From Symsagittifera roscoffensis (taxonomy: Eukaryota; Xenacoelomorpha; Acoela; Convolutidae), in NCBI RefSeq assembly GCF_963678635.1, contig NC_087071.1, positions 46,115,095-46,179,094 of the forward strand: DNA of 64,000 nt. Reading direction: 5' to 3'. Below the pieces are notes generated by a model that saw only the letters and a program-made list of their open reading frames with translations, did not search any database and had not been told where the DNA came from. Shown one piece after another: positions 18,804 to 27,940 of the stretch. The position numbers were made by a program, and so were the translations under genes. The first letter of the stretch is position 1. Every line of letters starts with the position of its first letter.

Positions 18804-21800
18804 ATGCTGAATATTAAATTCTGGTTGTTTTGTGCAATTTTTCTAATTTCCAAGGCTCAGATGGAAACTAAAGAAAAAACTATTGTTTACTGGGGCTATC
18901 TAAGCTGCCAGCAAAAGATATTATCAACGAAATGTGGGATAAATGAGCGGAGAGCTACCACACTGACTCATCTTTTCCTTTTCGCGTTGTTACTGACCCA
19001 AAGTGGGGATGTTGAAAAAAACCCTGGTCCTATCGAAACCATTGAAACAGTCTACGGTATCTGCTCAAAAAATTGTGCAAATCTTAAATTTGTTCATTTG
19101 AATTTTCAAAGTATTATTAGAAAACGGATGCAATTGAAAAAATTTCTTGATGATATGGGCGAAAACACAATTATAGGAATTTCCGAAACGTGGCTTAAAA
19201 AAGAAGATAGTGACAATTTATGGAATTTCCAACCTAGAACGCATGCGATGTTCAGATATGATAGGCAATCAGCGGTAAAAAAGAAAGGCGGTGGCGTTTT
19301 GTTATATATACCAGTCAAATTGGCTCCGAAATTGAGGCCTGATCTAAATTTATTTGATAAAGAAAAATATGAGTCAGTGTGGGTTGAGTGCAAATCTACA
19401 TTTAACATTTCGAGTAAAGAAAAAATGTTAGTTAATTTGTGTTATAACCCAAGCAGATCAAATTTTATTGATTTTTTGGAACAATTAACGCTTAACATAG
19501 ATAATGCTTTTTCAGTTTCTAATAAAATTACGCTTTTGGGTGATTATAACATAAATTATCTGGATAGCAAAGAAAAAGAAAATTTAGATTATATAATTAT
19601 TCCATATGGATTGAAGGTTTTTTGTCCAAACGATGAGACCAGAATTAGTTCCTCAACAAAAACTCATATCGACTACATAATCAGTGACTATGAAACAAAC
19701 GGCATTGAGTTTTGTTTTGATACACCTTATAAAACCGACCATTTTGCTTCATTTATTTTGACGGATATAAAATGCGGCAAAATTTTACCGAGGATAATTA
19801 CGACTTTCAATAAGAAAAATTATCAGAAAAATGAATTTTGCAATTCACTCTCCGCTCTTCCTTGGTATCTCTTATATCAATGTACAGACGCACAAAACAT
19901 GTTCTCGACGATGATTTATTTAATTTCTTGTGCTCTACAGCAACATGCTCCTATCGAAAAAAAGTTTGTTCGTAATTTTAAACCAAAAAACGTGTTGAAA
20001 ACGGAATGGTTCGATTCAGAATGTCAGCAATTGTTGACTAAGAAACAGAATTCACTCAGATCATATCGCAGTCAAAGCACAAGCGATAATTGGTCAAAGT
20101 ACCAGTTTTTACGTAATCAAATGAGCAAATTGATTAGAAGTAAACAATTCGATCATTCAAAAAATTGTTTTTCACTTCTCAGCACTATCCAACAAAAATG
20201 GAAATATATTAACCAAGTTAGAGGTACATGTTCTGGCAACCATCGAATTACAGTTCTACGAAATTCCTTCAGTGAAATGATAAGCCAAGACAAAAAAATT
20301 GCCAATCAATTAAATTATATTTTTTCAAACTTAGGCGAATTTTTCGGCGCTAAAAAGCCTCCGAATTACAACAAATCTGCCTCTGAATCTGCATCTTTTC
20401 ATTTTCAACACATTACAGTGAAGCAATGCTTTGATATAGTTCGAAAAATCAATGTTGGAAAACCTCTCGGACCTTGTACCGTACCTGCTTGGGCAATCAT
20501 TGACGGTCAATCAGTTATAGTTCCACATTTAACTTTTGTCATAAATACTTGCTTAGATGAGAACATTTTCCCGATCGAACTGAAAAAAGCAAACGTAACC
20601 CCTTTGTTCAAAAAAGATGACCCAATGGATGCAAAAAATTATCGGCCAATATCAATAACTTGTGCTTTTTCTAAAATTTTTGAAAAAATTTTACATGCCC
20701 AAATAACAGAACATCTTGACAAATTTCAAATAATGACACCATTTCAATTCGGATTTCGCAAAAACATTTCAACACAAGATGCTCTTGTTTATGTGACAGA
20801 AAGTATTCGAAATCAAATAGATTCAAAAAAAATCGTACATGCAGCTTTATTAGATCTGTCCAAGGCTTTTGATTCTATTTCGCATGAAGTTTTAATTGAA
20901 AAAATGCTTTCTCTCGGTTTTTCAAATGGAGCAAATGCTTTAATTGCTAGCTTCCTAAACAAACGTATTCAAAGAGTAAACGTCAATGGAATTTTTTCAG
21001 ACTGGATTGAAATAAAACGAGGTGTCCCACAAGGAACGGTACTTGGTCCGTTGTTGTTCAATATTTATGTTAATGACATACAAGAGCGATTATATGAGGG
21101 TTGTACTTTAGTTCAATATGCTGACGACTGTATGGTTTTTTCCTCTTCTATAATTTCTGAGGATGCTTTGAATCGATTGCAAAAATCACTCAATAATCTA
21201 ACGGAATTTTTTGCAGAGAACCAATTGAATCTGAATGCATCTAAATCGGAATTTATAACATTTTGTCAAAAAAATGATAGCAAAAATGTGGATACTGATA
21301 AACTAGTAATTAGTGGGCATTATGTAGCCAAAAAATCAGAATGCAAATATTTAGGCATAATTCTTGATTCAAGTTTATCTTTTCATGCTCAAATCAAAAC
21401 AATTCTCCAAAAAATGGCCCAAGGGATTAAAACTATTGATACAATTGGACAACAACTGCCGACATTATCATTAGTTGCCTTGCTTCATTGTCTTGTTTTA
21501 TCACATTTAGATTATTCAGCAATTTTTTTACAACAAATTAATGCTACTTTGATGCTATCTCTGGAGAAACAGTTGAACTGGGCGCTAAAAAGAACATATT
21601 TCAGATCGAATTTTAAATCTTCTTCCCTTCTTCGCATTAGCAAATCGTTCATTGGAATCGAGAAAAGAATTGAGTTAAAGTGTATAACATACTTATACCA
21701 ATATCTTACAAACAAAAAGAAGGCTTTTGAAAATACACTGAGACTACCGACTGCCAATTATAGGCTCAACGAAAGAACGAAACAAAGTATTTTTGACAAA

Positions 21801-22001
21801 CATTGTTCGACTGCTTCTCTACAAAAATCATTTTTTCATTTGACTTCTAAAAAATGGAATTCACTGCCCATAATTTTGCGCAATTTAGAAAAATCGAAAA
21901 CAGAATTCAAGAAAAAATTGAAAGAATTTTACGTGAGTGAATTGAGAAACAATCCTATCTGTACTAATACAAATACGTGGCGTGATTACCGTTTTTGCTA
22001 G
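18804..22001 (+). CDS. LINE ORF2: 2A peptide, APE-type endonuclease and reverse transcriptase, 1065 aa
   Basis: The first 19 residues (MLNIKFWLFCAIFLISKAQ) are signal-peptide-like. A hydrophobic stretch then leads into the 2A motif at residues 69-76. The endonuclease spans about 85-310, with SETWL near 127, GDYN near 249 and a KTDHF-type block near 310. The RT is about 590-840, with LDLSKAFDS, GVPQGTVLGP and the catalytic YADD near 772. No RNase H is seen. The C-terminal region is lysine-rich and follows the CR1 layout. If the 2A is active, ORF2 separates into a 75-residue leader and the endonuclease-RT. Confidence 0.93.
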   Translation: MLNIKFWLFCAIFLISKAQMETKEKTIVYWGYLSCQQKILSTKCGINERRATTLTHLFLFALLLTQSGDVEKNPGPIETIETVYGICSKNCANLKFVHLNFQSIIRKRMQLKKFLDDMGENTIIGISETWLKKEDSDNLWNFQPRTHAMFRYDRQSAVKKKGGGVLLYIPVKLAPKLRPDLNLFDKEKYESVWVECKSTFNISSKEKMLVNLCYNPSRSNFIDFLEQLTLNIDNAFSVSNKITLLGDYNINYLDSKEKENLDYIIIPYGLKVFCPNDETRISSSTKTHIDYIISDYETNGIEFCFDTPYKTDHFASFILTDIKCGKILPRIITTFNKKNYQKNEFCNSLSALPWYLLYQCTDAQNMFSTMIYLISCALQQHAPIEKKFVRNFKPKNVLKTEWFDSECQQLLTKKQNSLRSYRSQSTSDNWSKYQFLRNQMSKLIRSKQFDHSKNCFSLLSTIQQKWKYINQVRGTCSGNHRITVLRNSFSEMISQDKKIANQLNYIFSNLGEFFGAKKPPNYNKSASESASFHFQHITVKQCFDIVRKINVGKPLGPCTVPAWAIIDGQSVIVPHLTFVINTCLDENIFPIELKKANVTPLFKKDDPMDAKNYRPISITCAFSKIFEKILHAQITEHLDKFQIMTPFQFGFRKNISTQDALVYVTESIRNQIDSKKIVHAALLDLSKAFDSISHEVLIEKMLSLGFSNGANALIASFLNKRIQRVNVNGIFSDWIEIKRGVPQGTVLGPLLFNIYVNDIQERLYEGCTLVQYADDCMVFSSSIISEDALNRLQKSLNNLTEFFAENQLNLNASKSEFITFCQKNDSKNVDTDKLVISGHYVAKKSECKYLGIILDSSLSFHAQIKTILQKMAQGIKTIDTIGQQLPTLSLVALLHCLVLSHLDYSAIFLQQINATLMLSLEKQLNWALKRTYFRSNFKSSSLLRISKSFIGIEKRIELKCITYLYQYLTNKKKAFENTLRLPTANYRLNERTKQSIFDKHCSTASLQKSFFHLTSKKWNSLPIILRNLEKSKTEFKKKLKEFYVSELRNNPICTNTNTWRDYRFC
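19008..19031 (+). other. 2A ribosome-skipping motif DVEKNPGP
   Basis: ORF2 residues 69-76 fit the canonical D(V/I)ExNPGP motif exactly, preceded by LLLTQSG. Skipping would fall between the last Gly and Pro. 2A-like sequences are known at ORF starts of CR1-type LINEs in sea urchin and amphioxus. Activity here is inferred. Confidence 0.9.
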
Positions 22002-22369
22002 TTCTATATTTTTTAATTCAGTTTAATTTTTCACACATTGCTTGAAAGAGAAACTGTATATACTCTGTATATACGTTGTATAATTGGACTATCTGTAAAA
22101 TTGTTTGTAAAGTTTTATTACCAGCTTGTTCCTAATTCTTAAATCTTTAATTTTCTATAGTATCCGAAACTTCATATACTTTAATCAACCAATTTCCGAA
22201 CTGTAACCGATTTTGTTTTTTTTTGTTTTGTTTATTGCTTGTTTTCTGATGTTTTGTTTTTGTTTGATGTAACCAATGAATTTATAACCAATTTTATTAT
22301 TTACACTTTGCTACACTGATGCCTCGGCTTTTTATTGTATAGTAATTCAAGTGTTCTTTCTTCTTCTTC
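22002..22369 (+). other. LINE 3' UTR
   Basis: AT-rich sequence without ORFs, with T-rich runs (TTTTGTTTTTTTTTG type) near 22210-22265 and a TTC run at its presumed end. No poly(A) tail is visible, which is usual for CR1-type elements. Confidence 0.65.
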
Positions 22370-22999
22370 TTCAGAATATAACCTAAGATAAAACATGTTT
22401 TCTGACTTCCAGTGTCTATGTCCCGACTAAAACTTTTTCTCCTAGATTTAAAAAGTGTTGGCTTGCAGGACAGTCCTGCCAACCAACAGGCTAAAATTAT
22501 CCTACTATGCTCCTTCCCTTCGGAAATCTTGCTTGTTTACTGTCCTGAATATTAAAACTAAGAAACTTTGTGGTTAGAAAGAACAATGCACCAACCTCCT
22601 TCTTCAAGAGGTTACTCAAGTCCTTCATATCACCACAAAGTGATCAGTTTTCCTAAGTGATTAAAAACAATCATGCAGGCTGGAATATTTAAATATACTC
22701 TTCCCTCAAGCCTTTCTAAATAAATAATAAGTGAGTGTCTCTAAAGCCACTTCAACTAAAACCAAAATGCAAACTTATAAATGCAACAATTTCCAAACTC
22801 AACTAAATGTTTCAGTTTTCAATTACAACTTGGTTGCTTGGTTTCTCACTTGAGTTTTTCACACACATAAAACAATTTTGAGTTTTAACTTTTCTTCATT
22901 ATCCCTTTGTTCTCTTCTTTTTTCGTCGTTTAGAAGTTCTAAAACTTCTAAATTCTTCTAATTTTCTTTCTTGTTGCCTCTTGTTTTCTCGACCATTCA
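22370..22999 (-). other. Element B 3' UTR, part proximal to ORF, with a conserved stem
   Basis: It aligns with C 43030-43553. ACTTTGTGGT (22565-22574) pairs with ACCACAAAGT (22632-22641), enclosing a smaller AACCTC/GAGGTT hairpin. C has ACTCTGTGGC and GCCACACAGT at the same places, with a compensatory T-A to C-G change and one mismatch. No ORF seen. Confidence 0.6.
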
Positions 23000-24718
23000 T
23001 CAATGCTCCATTTCCTCCTCCTGTGACACTGACTCCGCACTCTCGGTTTCCGTATCTTGTAGCACGTCGTTGACTATCCTGACGCTGTTGGAAGCCGTCC
23101 TCCAACACTTCTGCTCCTCTACCCTCTGTTTACAACAAGGTAGGGGATCCACGTTGGATTCTCTGTTTCTACAGAAGCTGTTGTGGAGACACAACGTCAC
23201 GTTTCTCTCCAGGTCTTCTTTCAGCATCTCTGCCTTCTCATTTCCACTACGCTCACTCGTTCTGGAAATTCGTTTCACAGCGGTGGTCACTGCATTCCGA
23301 TGAGTCACGAAAGCTCGCTTGAAAGCTCCTGCCCCAATGTCCAGCTGATATTCACTGTACACTCTGCCATGCTTCGACATATGCTTTTTCGCATACTCGT
23401 ACAACCACGCAGTCATGTTAGCTCTGAACCATGGCATCAATCGTTTTCTCGCCCATATCTTCTTCACTTCCATCGGAATATTCAGAACTTTACACATTGT
23501 CTCAAAAAGATCTAAATCTTTTAGACAATCCAATTTCTGCAATTGTTCTCTCGTCGGTGCCTCCTGTCTATTGTTTTCTCTCACATGAGCTTCCAGCCAT
23601 CGTATCGCCATCATAACTCCCACTATCACTATTGTTACGGGCTGTGATGAATCTGGTAAACCCATGGAGAGCAGCTCTCCAGAGTCCCAGATCAACATCA
23701 GATTACTACGCTTGGGATACCACCAAGTCTGCAACAAGCAGTGGCAAGGAAACTCATCATGTGTCAACATGATGCTCCTCCAATTCCGTTTTCCCGAAGC
23801 TTCCAGCAATGGCTCCACTTCCATCATCACTCGGTGGATCTCATCATTCTCATCTACTGCATTGTAATCTGTGACAGTTGATCCTCTCTGTTTCTGTTTT
23901 TCAAAGTCACCGAAGTTCCCGCTCACATATCCCATGAACTTCTTTCCTAGTATTGACTCCAACTCCTCTTTGGTTCTCTCTGGAACTGCTGAGAACATCT
24001 TACACAGTAACTCGTAAGACTTTTCAGACATTCTTGCCAACCTCACGCACTTCGGCACTGAAAAGGCTTGATCCACAATCGTTCTTGTACTCTTCACGTC
24101 CACAGCTACGAAATGTACAGGATATCTGCTCTTGCACATTGGAGCCATTGTTGAACCCACCAAATATCGTGCTCCTGCTGGTCTACAATAAGTTTCGCTG
24201 TGTCTGATGTTCATTTCTGTTTCAATTGCCTCCCTCCATTTTCCTATGTATTTCTGCTCAGTCTGCAGAACTCCTGGGAATACTTCTACGCTGATGGCTG
24301 TGACCATCTCCTGTTTCTGTTCTAGATTCAATAGTGACTCTAAAGAACCAAACATGCTGTAGAATCCTAGTGCAGTCACTAGATTCACATCAGTTCCTCC
24401 ATGGCAATCTGCTATCAGTTCCGTTTCCGTTCTTGCTTTCATCACTACATTTCCAAACAATACTGTCAATTGCTTATGTTGCTTCTCCAGGGTTTTCACA
24501 CAGTCTAGACTTCCACAAACGTGACCCTCTAGTCCACAGACTTCCGCCAGACAGCTACCAGGTTTGACCCAGTCTTCTGGTTCCCAGCCAGGCAACTCCA
24601 CTCTATCTTCTCCGTTGCTCTTAGAGGCCGTTATCATCACATTATATATGATGTTGAGGTCACGCAGGTTACAGTCCGCATTCAGTTCCCTCTGTATGTC
24701 CTGTGTCCACCACTTCAC
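23000..24718 (-). CDS. Element B C-terminal fragment of second polyprotein
   Basis: 572 codons, homologous to the last part of C's second polyprotein (43554-45250) and to A's 1-1165. The frame is open from 24718 at a GTG. No ATG precedes the NVMITASK segment, so it is a severed tail, not a gene with its own start. A deletion of about 4.3 kb, measured on C, joined it out of frame to the ORF upstream, and the two frames overlap by 50 bp. Conserved marks are the ADCHG segment, CVRLARMSE, and a cysteine-rich end (CLHNSFCRNRE then PCC). No known family recognised, and no membrane segment or signal peptide seen. Confidence 0.8.
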   Translation of the reverse strand: MKWWTQDIQRELNADCNLRDLNIIYNVMITASKSNGEDRVELPGWEPEDWVKPGSCLAEVCGLEGHVCGSLDCVKTLEKQHKQLTVLFGNVVMKARTETELIADCHGGTDVNLVTALGFYSMFGSLESLLNLEQKQEMVTAISVEVFPGVLQTEQKYIGKWREAIETEMNIRHSETYCRPAGARYLVGSTMAPMCKSRYPVHFVAVDVKSTRTIVDQAFSVPKCVRLARMSEKSYELLCKMFSAVPERTKEELESILGKKFMGYVSGNFGDFEKQKQRGSTVTDYNAVDENDEIHRVMMEVEPLLEASGKRNWRSIMLTHDEFPCHCLLQTWWYPKRSNLMLIWDSGELLSMGLPDSSQPVTIVIVGVMMAIRWLEAHVRENNRQEAPTREQLQKLDCLKDLDLFETMCKVLNIPMEVKKIWARKRLMPWFRANMTAWLYEYAKKHMSKHGRVYSEYQLDIGAGAFKRAFVTHRNAVTTAVKRISRTSERSGNEKAEMLKEDLERNVTLCLHNSFCRNRESNVDPLPCCKQRVEEQKCWRTASNSVRIVNDVLQDTETESAESVSQEEEMEH

Positions 24719-27584
24719 CCATTGATTCCAGGATGTCTTTTATCGCGGGCCATACTGCGTTTTCTGCTGTTGCAGGATCTCTGAGCCTGCTCAGAAAACC
24801 TCTACTGTGTAGATGGTCATTGATGCCAGCAAACACAATCGTTATCGGGTTCATTTCTGTCTGCCTTTGTACCCCTATAGCCAATGACACTGATTGCAAT
24901 AGGTCTAGGTCAACTGCGGCCAGCATTATGACGTCCGGCCAAAACAAAGACTTAGAGGTGTACACGAACTCTGAATTCGCTACTACCATGATCTTGGCCT
25001 TTCTCATTTCTGCTTTGTCGTAGGCGGCGAAGATGCTCTCATCTTTCTTTATTGCTGTCAATCCGCCATATCTCTGGGCATCACCATCTTGGTTCACTTG
25101 TTTTGGGTATACTCTCTCCTTCACATGACTAGGTGGTGTCGTCAGTTGCCTGAATATCTTCACGTGTTGTCCAATTGGCGCTCTCGCCGTCAGGAATCTT
25201 CCTGGCCTTTCCTCACGATTCCTCTCCTCATGGTTCAATCTGACATCCTGCAACGGTCTTGCATTCACAGGTCCCATTGTGTTATTGGAGGGCAGTCCCT
25301 CCAAGTCAGCAAATCTTAAGGCTGTCGTGGAGCTGAAATTTATGCTAGCGGCTATCAACCAGTCTACGCCGGTTATTGAGTATAATCTGCTGACGGATAG
25401 CGTCGCTCCATTTAGCATCCTCCTTGCATCTTCGATGAAGCTTACTTTCTGCAGGTCCAGCTTCATCAGTTCTTCTTTGTATATGTGCCAGGGAGACGGC
25501 ATGGGTCTAGACCATAACAATGAGCCTCTGTTCGGTCTCTCTTCTCGACTGCTACTCGTTGTCTCCGATCTAGTGTCTGATCTGGACGTGCCTGCTACTC
25601 CTTCGTTTGGTTGGTTGACGGGTCCTATCCTTCTCCTAGGATGAATTGTCCTCCTCGTCGGTGCTTCTCCCAACCGATCCTGTACGTCAGTTCTTCGACC
25701 TGATTCGCTGGAGCTTTGTTGCCGGTAATTTATTGCGGCTGGGACTGTACCCAAACGCGTTTCCAGGTTAGGAGGCACAAAGGTAGTGATCACCGTATCA
25801 TTCACCGTTCCCTCTTCCTTCAGTACTCCTGTGTCAGAGAGTTCTGCTTCTAACTCGTCCAACCGTTCTTGGAAGACTCGATTCAACCAAGCTTGTCCCT
25901 CGATTGTGTCAAAGTGGATGCCATCCGAAGTCAGTCTGGCTTGCTCCATGGCTCTCAATTCGTGTTCAATGTCCATAAGGATCATTCTTCCGGCATTTCG
26001 ATTTGCTAGGTTTCTTATGATGTTGTTCCATCTCATGACTCCCTCGTTGTGCCTTCTTCCTGATGCTGTCAGGTTTCTTGCGTTCATTGGCACCGTGCAA
26101 ACGGCCAGTACCGCGCAACTGAACTTCTGCCAGAGAGTGGTGAACAAACACACCATCATTGATTCCCACAGTGCTTCCTGCTCGTCTGATCCTCTGGAGA
26201 TATCATTCGTCCCAACTAATATCATCACACTGGGTATCCTCCCGGGATTCATCAGCTCCACCATCCGGTATAATTGGGCAATTGTCGCGCCTCCAAAGGC
26301 CATCACCGTGGTGACCCATGAGGTCCTCAAATTCGTTAGCACTCGGACTAAGCTGTCTCCCAATATCAGGTGTGATGTCCCGAGTGGTGGTCCCGAGAGG
26401 TTCACAGCCGGGCTCCAGGTAGCTCGATTGAAGCAGGCTCTCGGATCTGTCTCCGGAACTCCCGTGAAACTATACTTCAATTGATTATTCTTCTGCACGT
26501 CTATTACGCGAGATACTTTCTTCGCTGGCATCTTCCTCACTTTTCTCTCTGTGATTTTCGAACTCCCCCTGAGTGGCGTCACGTCACTTATTCCTTGTCT
26601 GATTACTGTCTGGGAGAGTTGTACTCTGCCCGTATCGTCAATCGTTCCATAGGGTGCAGTCACCCCGGAACCTGGTGCATTCTTGTTAGCGACCAATCGT
26701 CCAGCGGTCTCTATCAGTTTTCTCACTGTCTGTTCTACGACGGGATCACCCAAGGTGTCACTAGGATCCGGGATTGTTACTCGGTTCGTCTCTGCTGGAA
26801 GCCGTGTCTCCGTTGTTTGACTCATTTCTCGAGGTGTCAAGAGCTCCATCGGGGACTGCCCACGAGGAATATCCCTTGCAGGTATCACTTTCTCAATGGA
26901 CGTCGTCAACGCCACCTGCTCCGATCGCTCTTTGTATTCCTGCCTTAAGCGTTCGATCTCTTGACCCTGCTTTTTGTTGCAGTCTTCAAACAACTTTCTC
27001 CACATGTCCCGGTCTTCCTCCATCGCCAGCATGGTCTTCGTCATATCGTTTAACTCCTTCTTCGTACTTCTCAACTGATCGTTCATCTCGTCCAGATCTT
27101 GTATGGTTTGGTTCGTCTGAACCTTCTGCGTTACTTTCGCCCTTTTTGGTGGCACAGCTGCTCTCAGTGGTGAACCAGACGAGGTCGCCTCGCTGTTCAT
27201 CTCCCGATGCATTCTCGTCAGCCCAGGTTTGGGCTTGGAGGGCATTGGCATCTCACCTGGTTGGTAAGTCCTAGAACTTCCCAACCCAGGCTCATTCGCC
27301 AAGTCACTCCCTGAGAGAGCCCCGTTTCTCCACCTCATCACTCTCATGTTCGGGCGGTCTAGTACTCCTCTTTCTCCATATGCTGCCATCAACAGGACTT
27401 CCGTGGGGCGGTCCCCACGGTTGTCGTGCCCCAAGATGTTAATCAGGGCGGTCAGCAACATGACCACCTCTGGGTCCTCCAGAGCGAAGTCTCGCTCGAT
27501 CAGCCGACGATAGATCGCATCTACCATCGGTCCTACATATGCCTCTGCTAGGTCCATCAATTCATCCAGGTTGAAATTGTCCAT
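24669..27584 (-). CDS. Element B N-terminal part of second polyprotein with SGNH hydrolase
   Basis: 971 codons from the ATG (MDNFNLDEL) at 27584. The layout by residue is: a 100-residue N-terminal domain shared with C; proline-rich linker; coiled coil about 170-230; SGNH hydrolase about 400-590; linker rich in Arg and Ser; a second SGNH-like domain about 860-971 with FWPDV and GIND. The first SGNH domain has every catalytic mark: GDSL near 407, FGGA, GTND near 454 and DGIHF near 553. It ends early in a short out-of-frame tail at the deletion junction. SGNH enzymes hydrolyse esters and related acyl bonds; the substrate is unknown. It lies 356 bp after Gag-Pol. Confidence 0.87.
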   Translation of the reverse strand: MDNFNLDELMDLAEAYVGPMVDAIYRRLIERDFALEDPEVVMLLTALINILGHDNRGDRPTEVLLMAAYGERGVLDRPNMRVMRWRNGALSGSDLANEPGLGSSRTYQPGEMPMPSKPKPGLTRMHREMNSEATSSGSPLRAAVPPKRAKVTQKVQTNQTIQDLDEMNDQLRSTKKELNDMTKTMLAMEEDRDMWRKLFEDCNKKQGQEIERLRQEYKERSEQVALTTSIEKVIPARDIPRGQSPMELLTPREMSQTTETRLPAETNRVTIPDPSDTLGDPVVEQTVRKLIETAGRLVANKNAPGSGVTAPYGTIDDTGRVQLSQTVIRQGISDVTPLRGSSKITERKVRKMPAKKVSRVIDVQKNNQLKYSFTGVPETDPRACFNRATWSPAVNLSGPPLGTSHLILGDSLVRVLTNLRTSWVTTVMAFGGATIAQLYRMVELMNPGRIPSVMILVGTNDISRGSDEQEALWESMMVCLFTTLWQKFSCAVLAVCTVPMNARNLTASGRRHNEGVMRWNNIIRNLANRNAGRMILMDIEHELRAMEQARLTSDGIHFDTIEGQAWLNRVFQERLDELEAELSDTGVLKEEGTVNDTVITTFVPPNLETRLGTVPAAINYRQQSSSESGRRTDVQDRLGEAPTRRTIHPRRRIGPVNQPNEGVAGTSRSDTRSETTSSSREERPNRGSLLWSRPMPSPWHIYKEELMKLDLQKVSFIEDARRMLNGATLSVSRLYSITGVDWLIAASINFSSTTALRFADLEGLPSNNTMGPVNARPLQDVRLNHEERNREERPGRFLTARAPIGQHVKIFRQLTTPPSHVKERVYPKQVNQDGDAQRYGGLTAIKKDESIFAAYDKAEMRKAKIMVVANSEFVYTSKSLFWPDVIMLAAVDLDLLQSVSLAIGVQRQTEMNPITIVFAGINDHLHSRGFLSRLRDPATAENAVWPAIKDILESMGEVVDTGHTEGTECGL

Positions 27585-27940
27585 ACTGTTCTTCTCCAAA
27601 TTTAATGTGAGTTCGATTTCAAGTTTTGGCTCAAGTGAGCAATTAAATGATCAATCAGGATCTAGAAAAGAAATCACGAATGTCACACTTGTCAATTTCA
27701 CCCTAACATACATCGTTAAAATTTGCTTAAAGACAGTTCAGATAAAAAGATATTTATCCTAAAATTTATTAAAATCAATTGGTTTCTAAAATTTTGGAAT
27801 TCGACCTAAGATTGGACAGTCCAAACTTTGGATCTATTCCCAAGATCGTCATTTAGTTGTTCATGGTCACTAACCCCTACTTACCCATGATCTTAATAAC
27901 CTAACACATAACATAACATAACGCACCTCTCGCACATCAC
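27585..27940 (-). other. Element B intergenic region between Gag-Pol and second ORF
   Basis: Close copy of 2742-3127. No ORF. It keeps the ATGTTATGTT iterations near 27910 and the donor-like GGTAAGT near 27880-27887. Confidence 0.6.

Larger units (their letters stand above)
17514..22369 (+). mobile_element. CR1-like non-LTR retrotransposon (LINE) inserted in B 3' UTR
   Basis: Full-length-looking element on the opposite strand to its host element: 5' UTR, ORF1 (SGNH hydrolase), ORF2 (2A, APE endonuclease, RT), 3' UTR. Both ORFs are intact. Ends are placed where B's alignment to C breaks and resumes, so each may be off by some tens of bases. A TTC-rich run near 22350-22367 may be the 3' tail. 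No clear target-site duplication was found. Confidence 0.88.
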
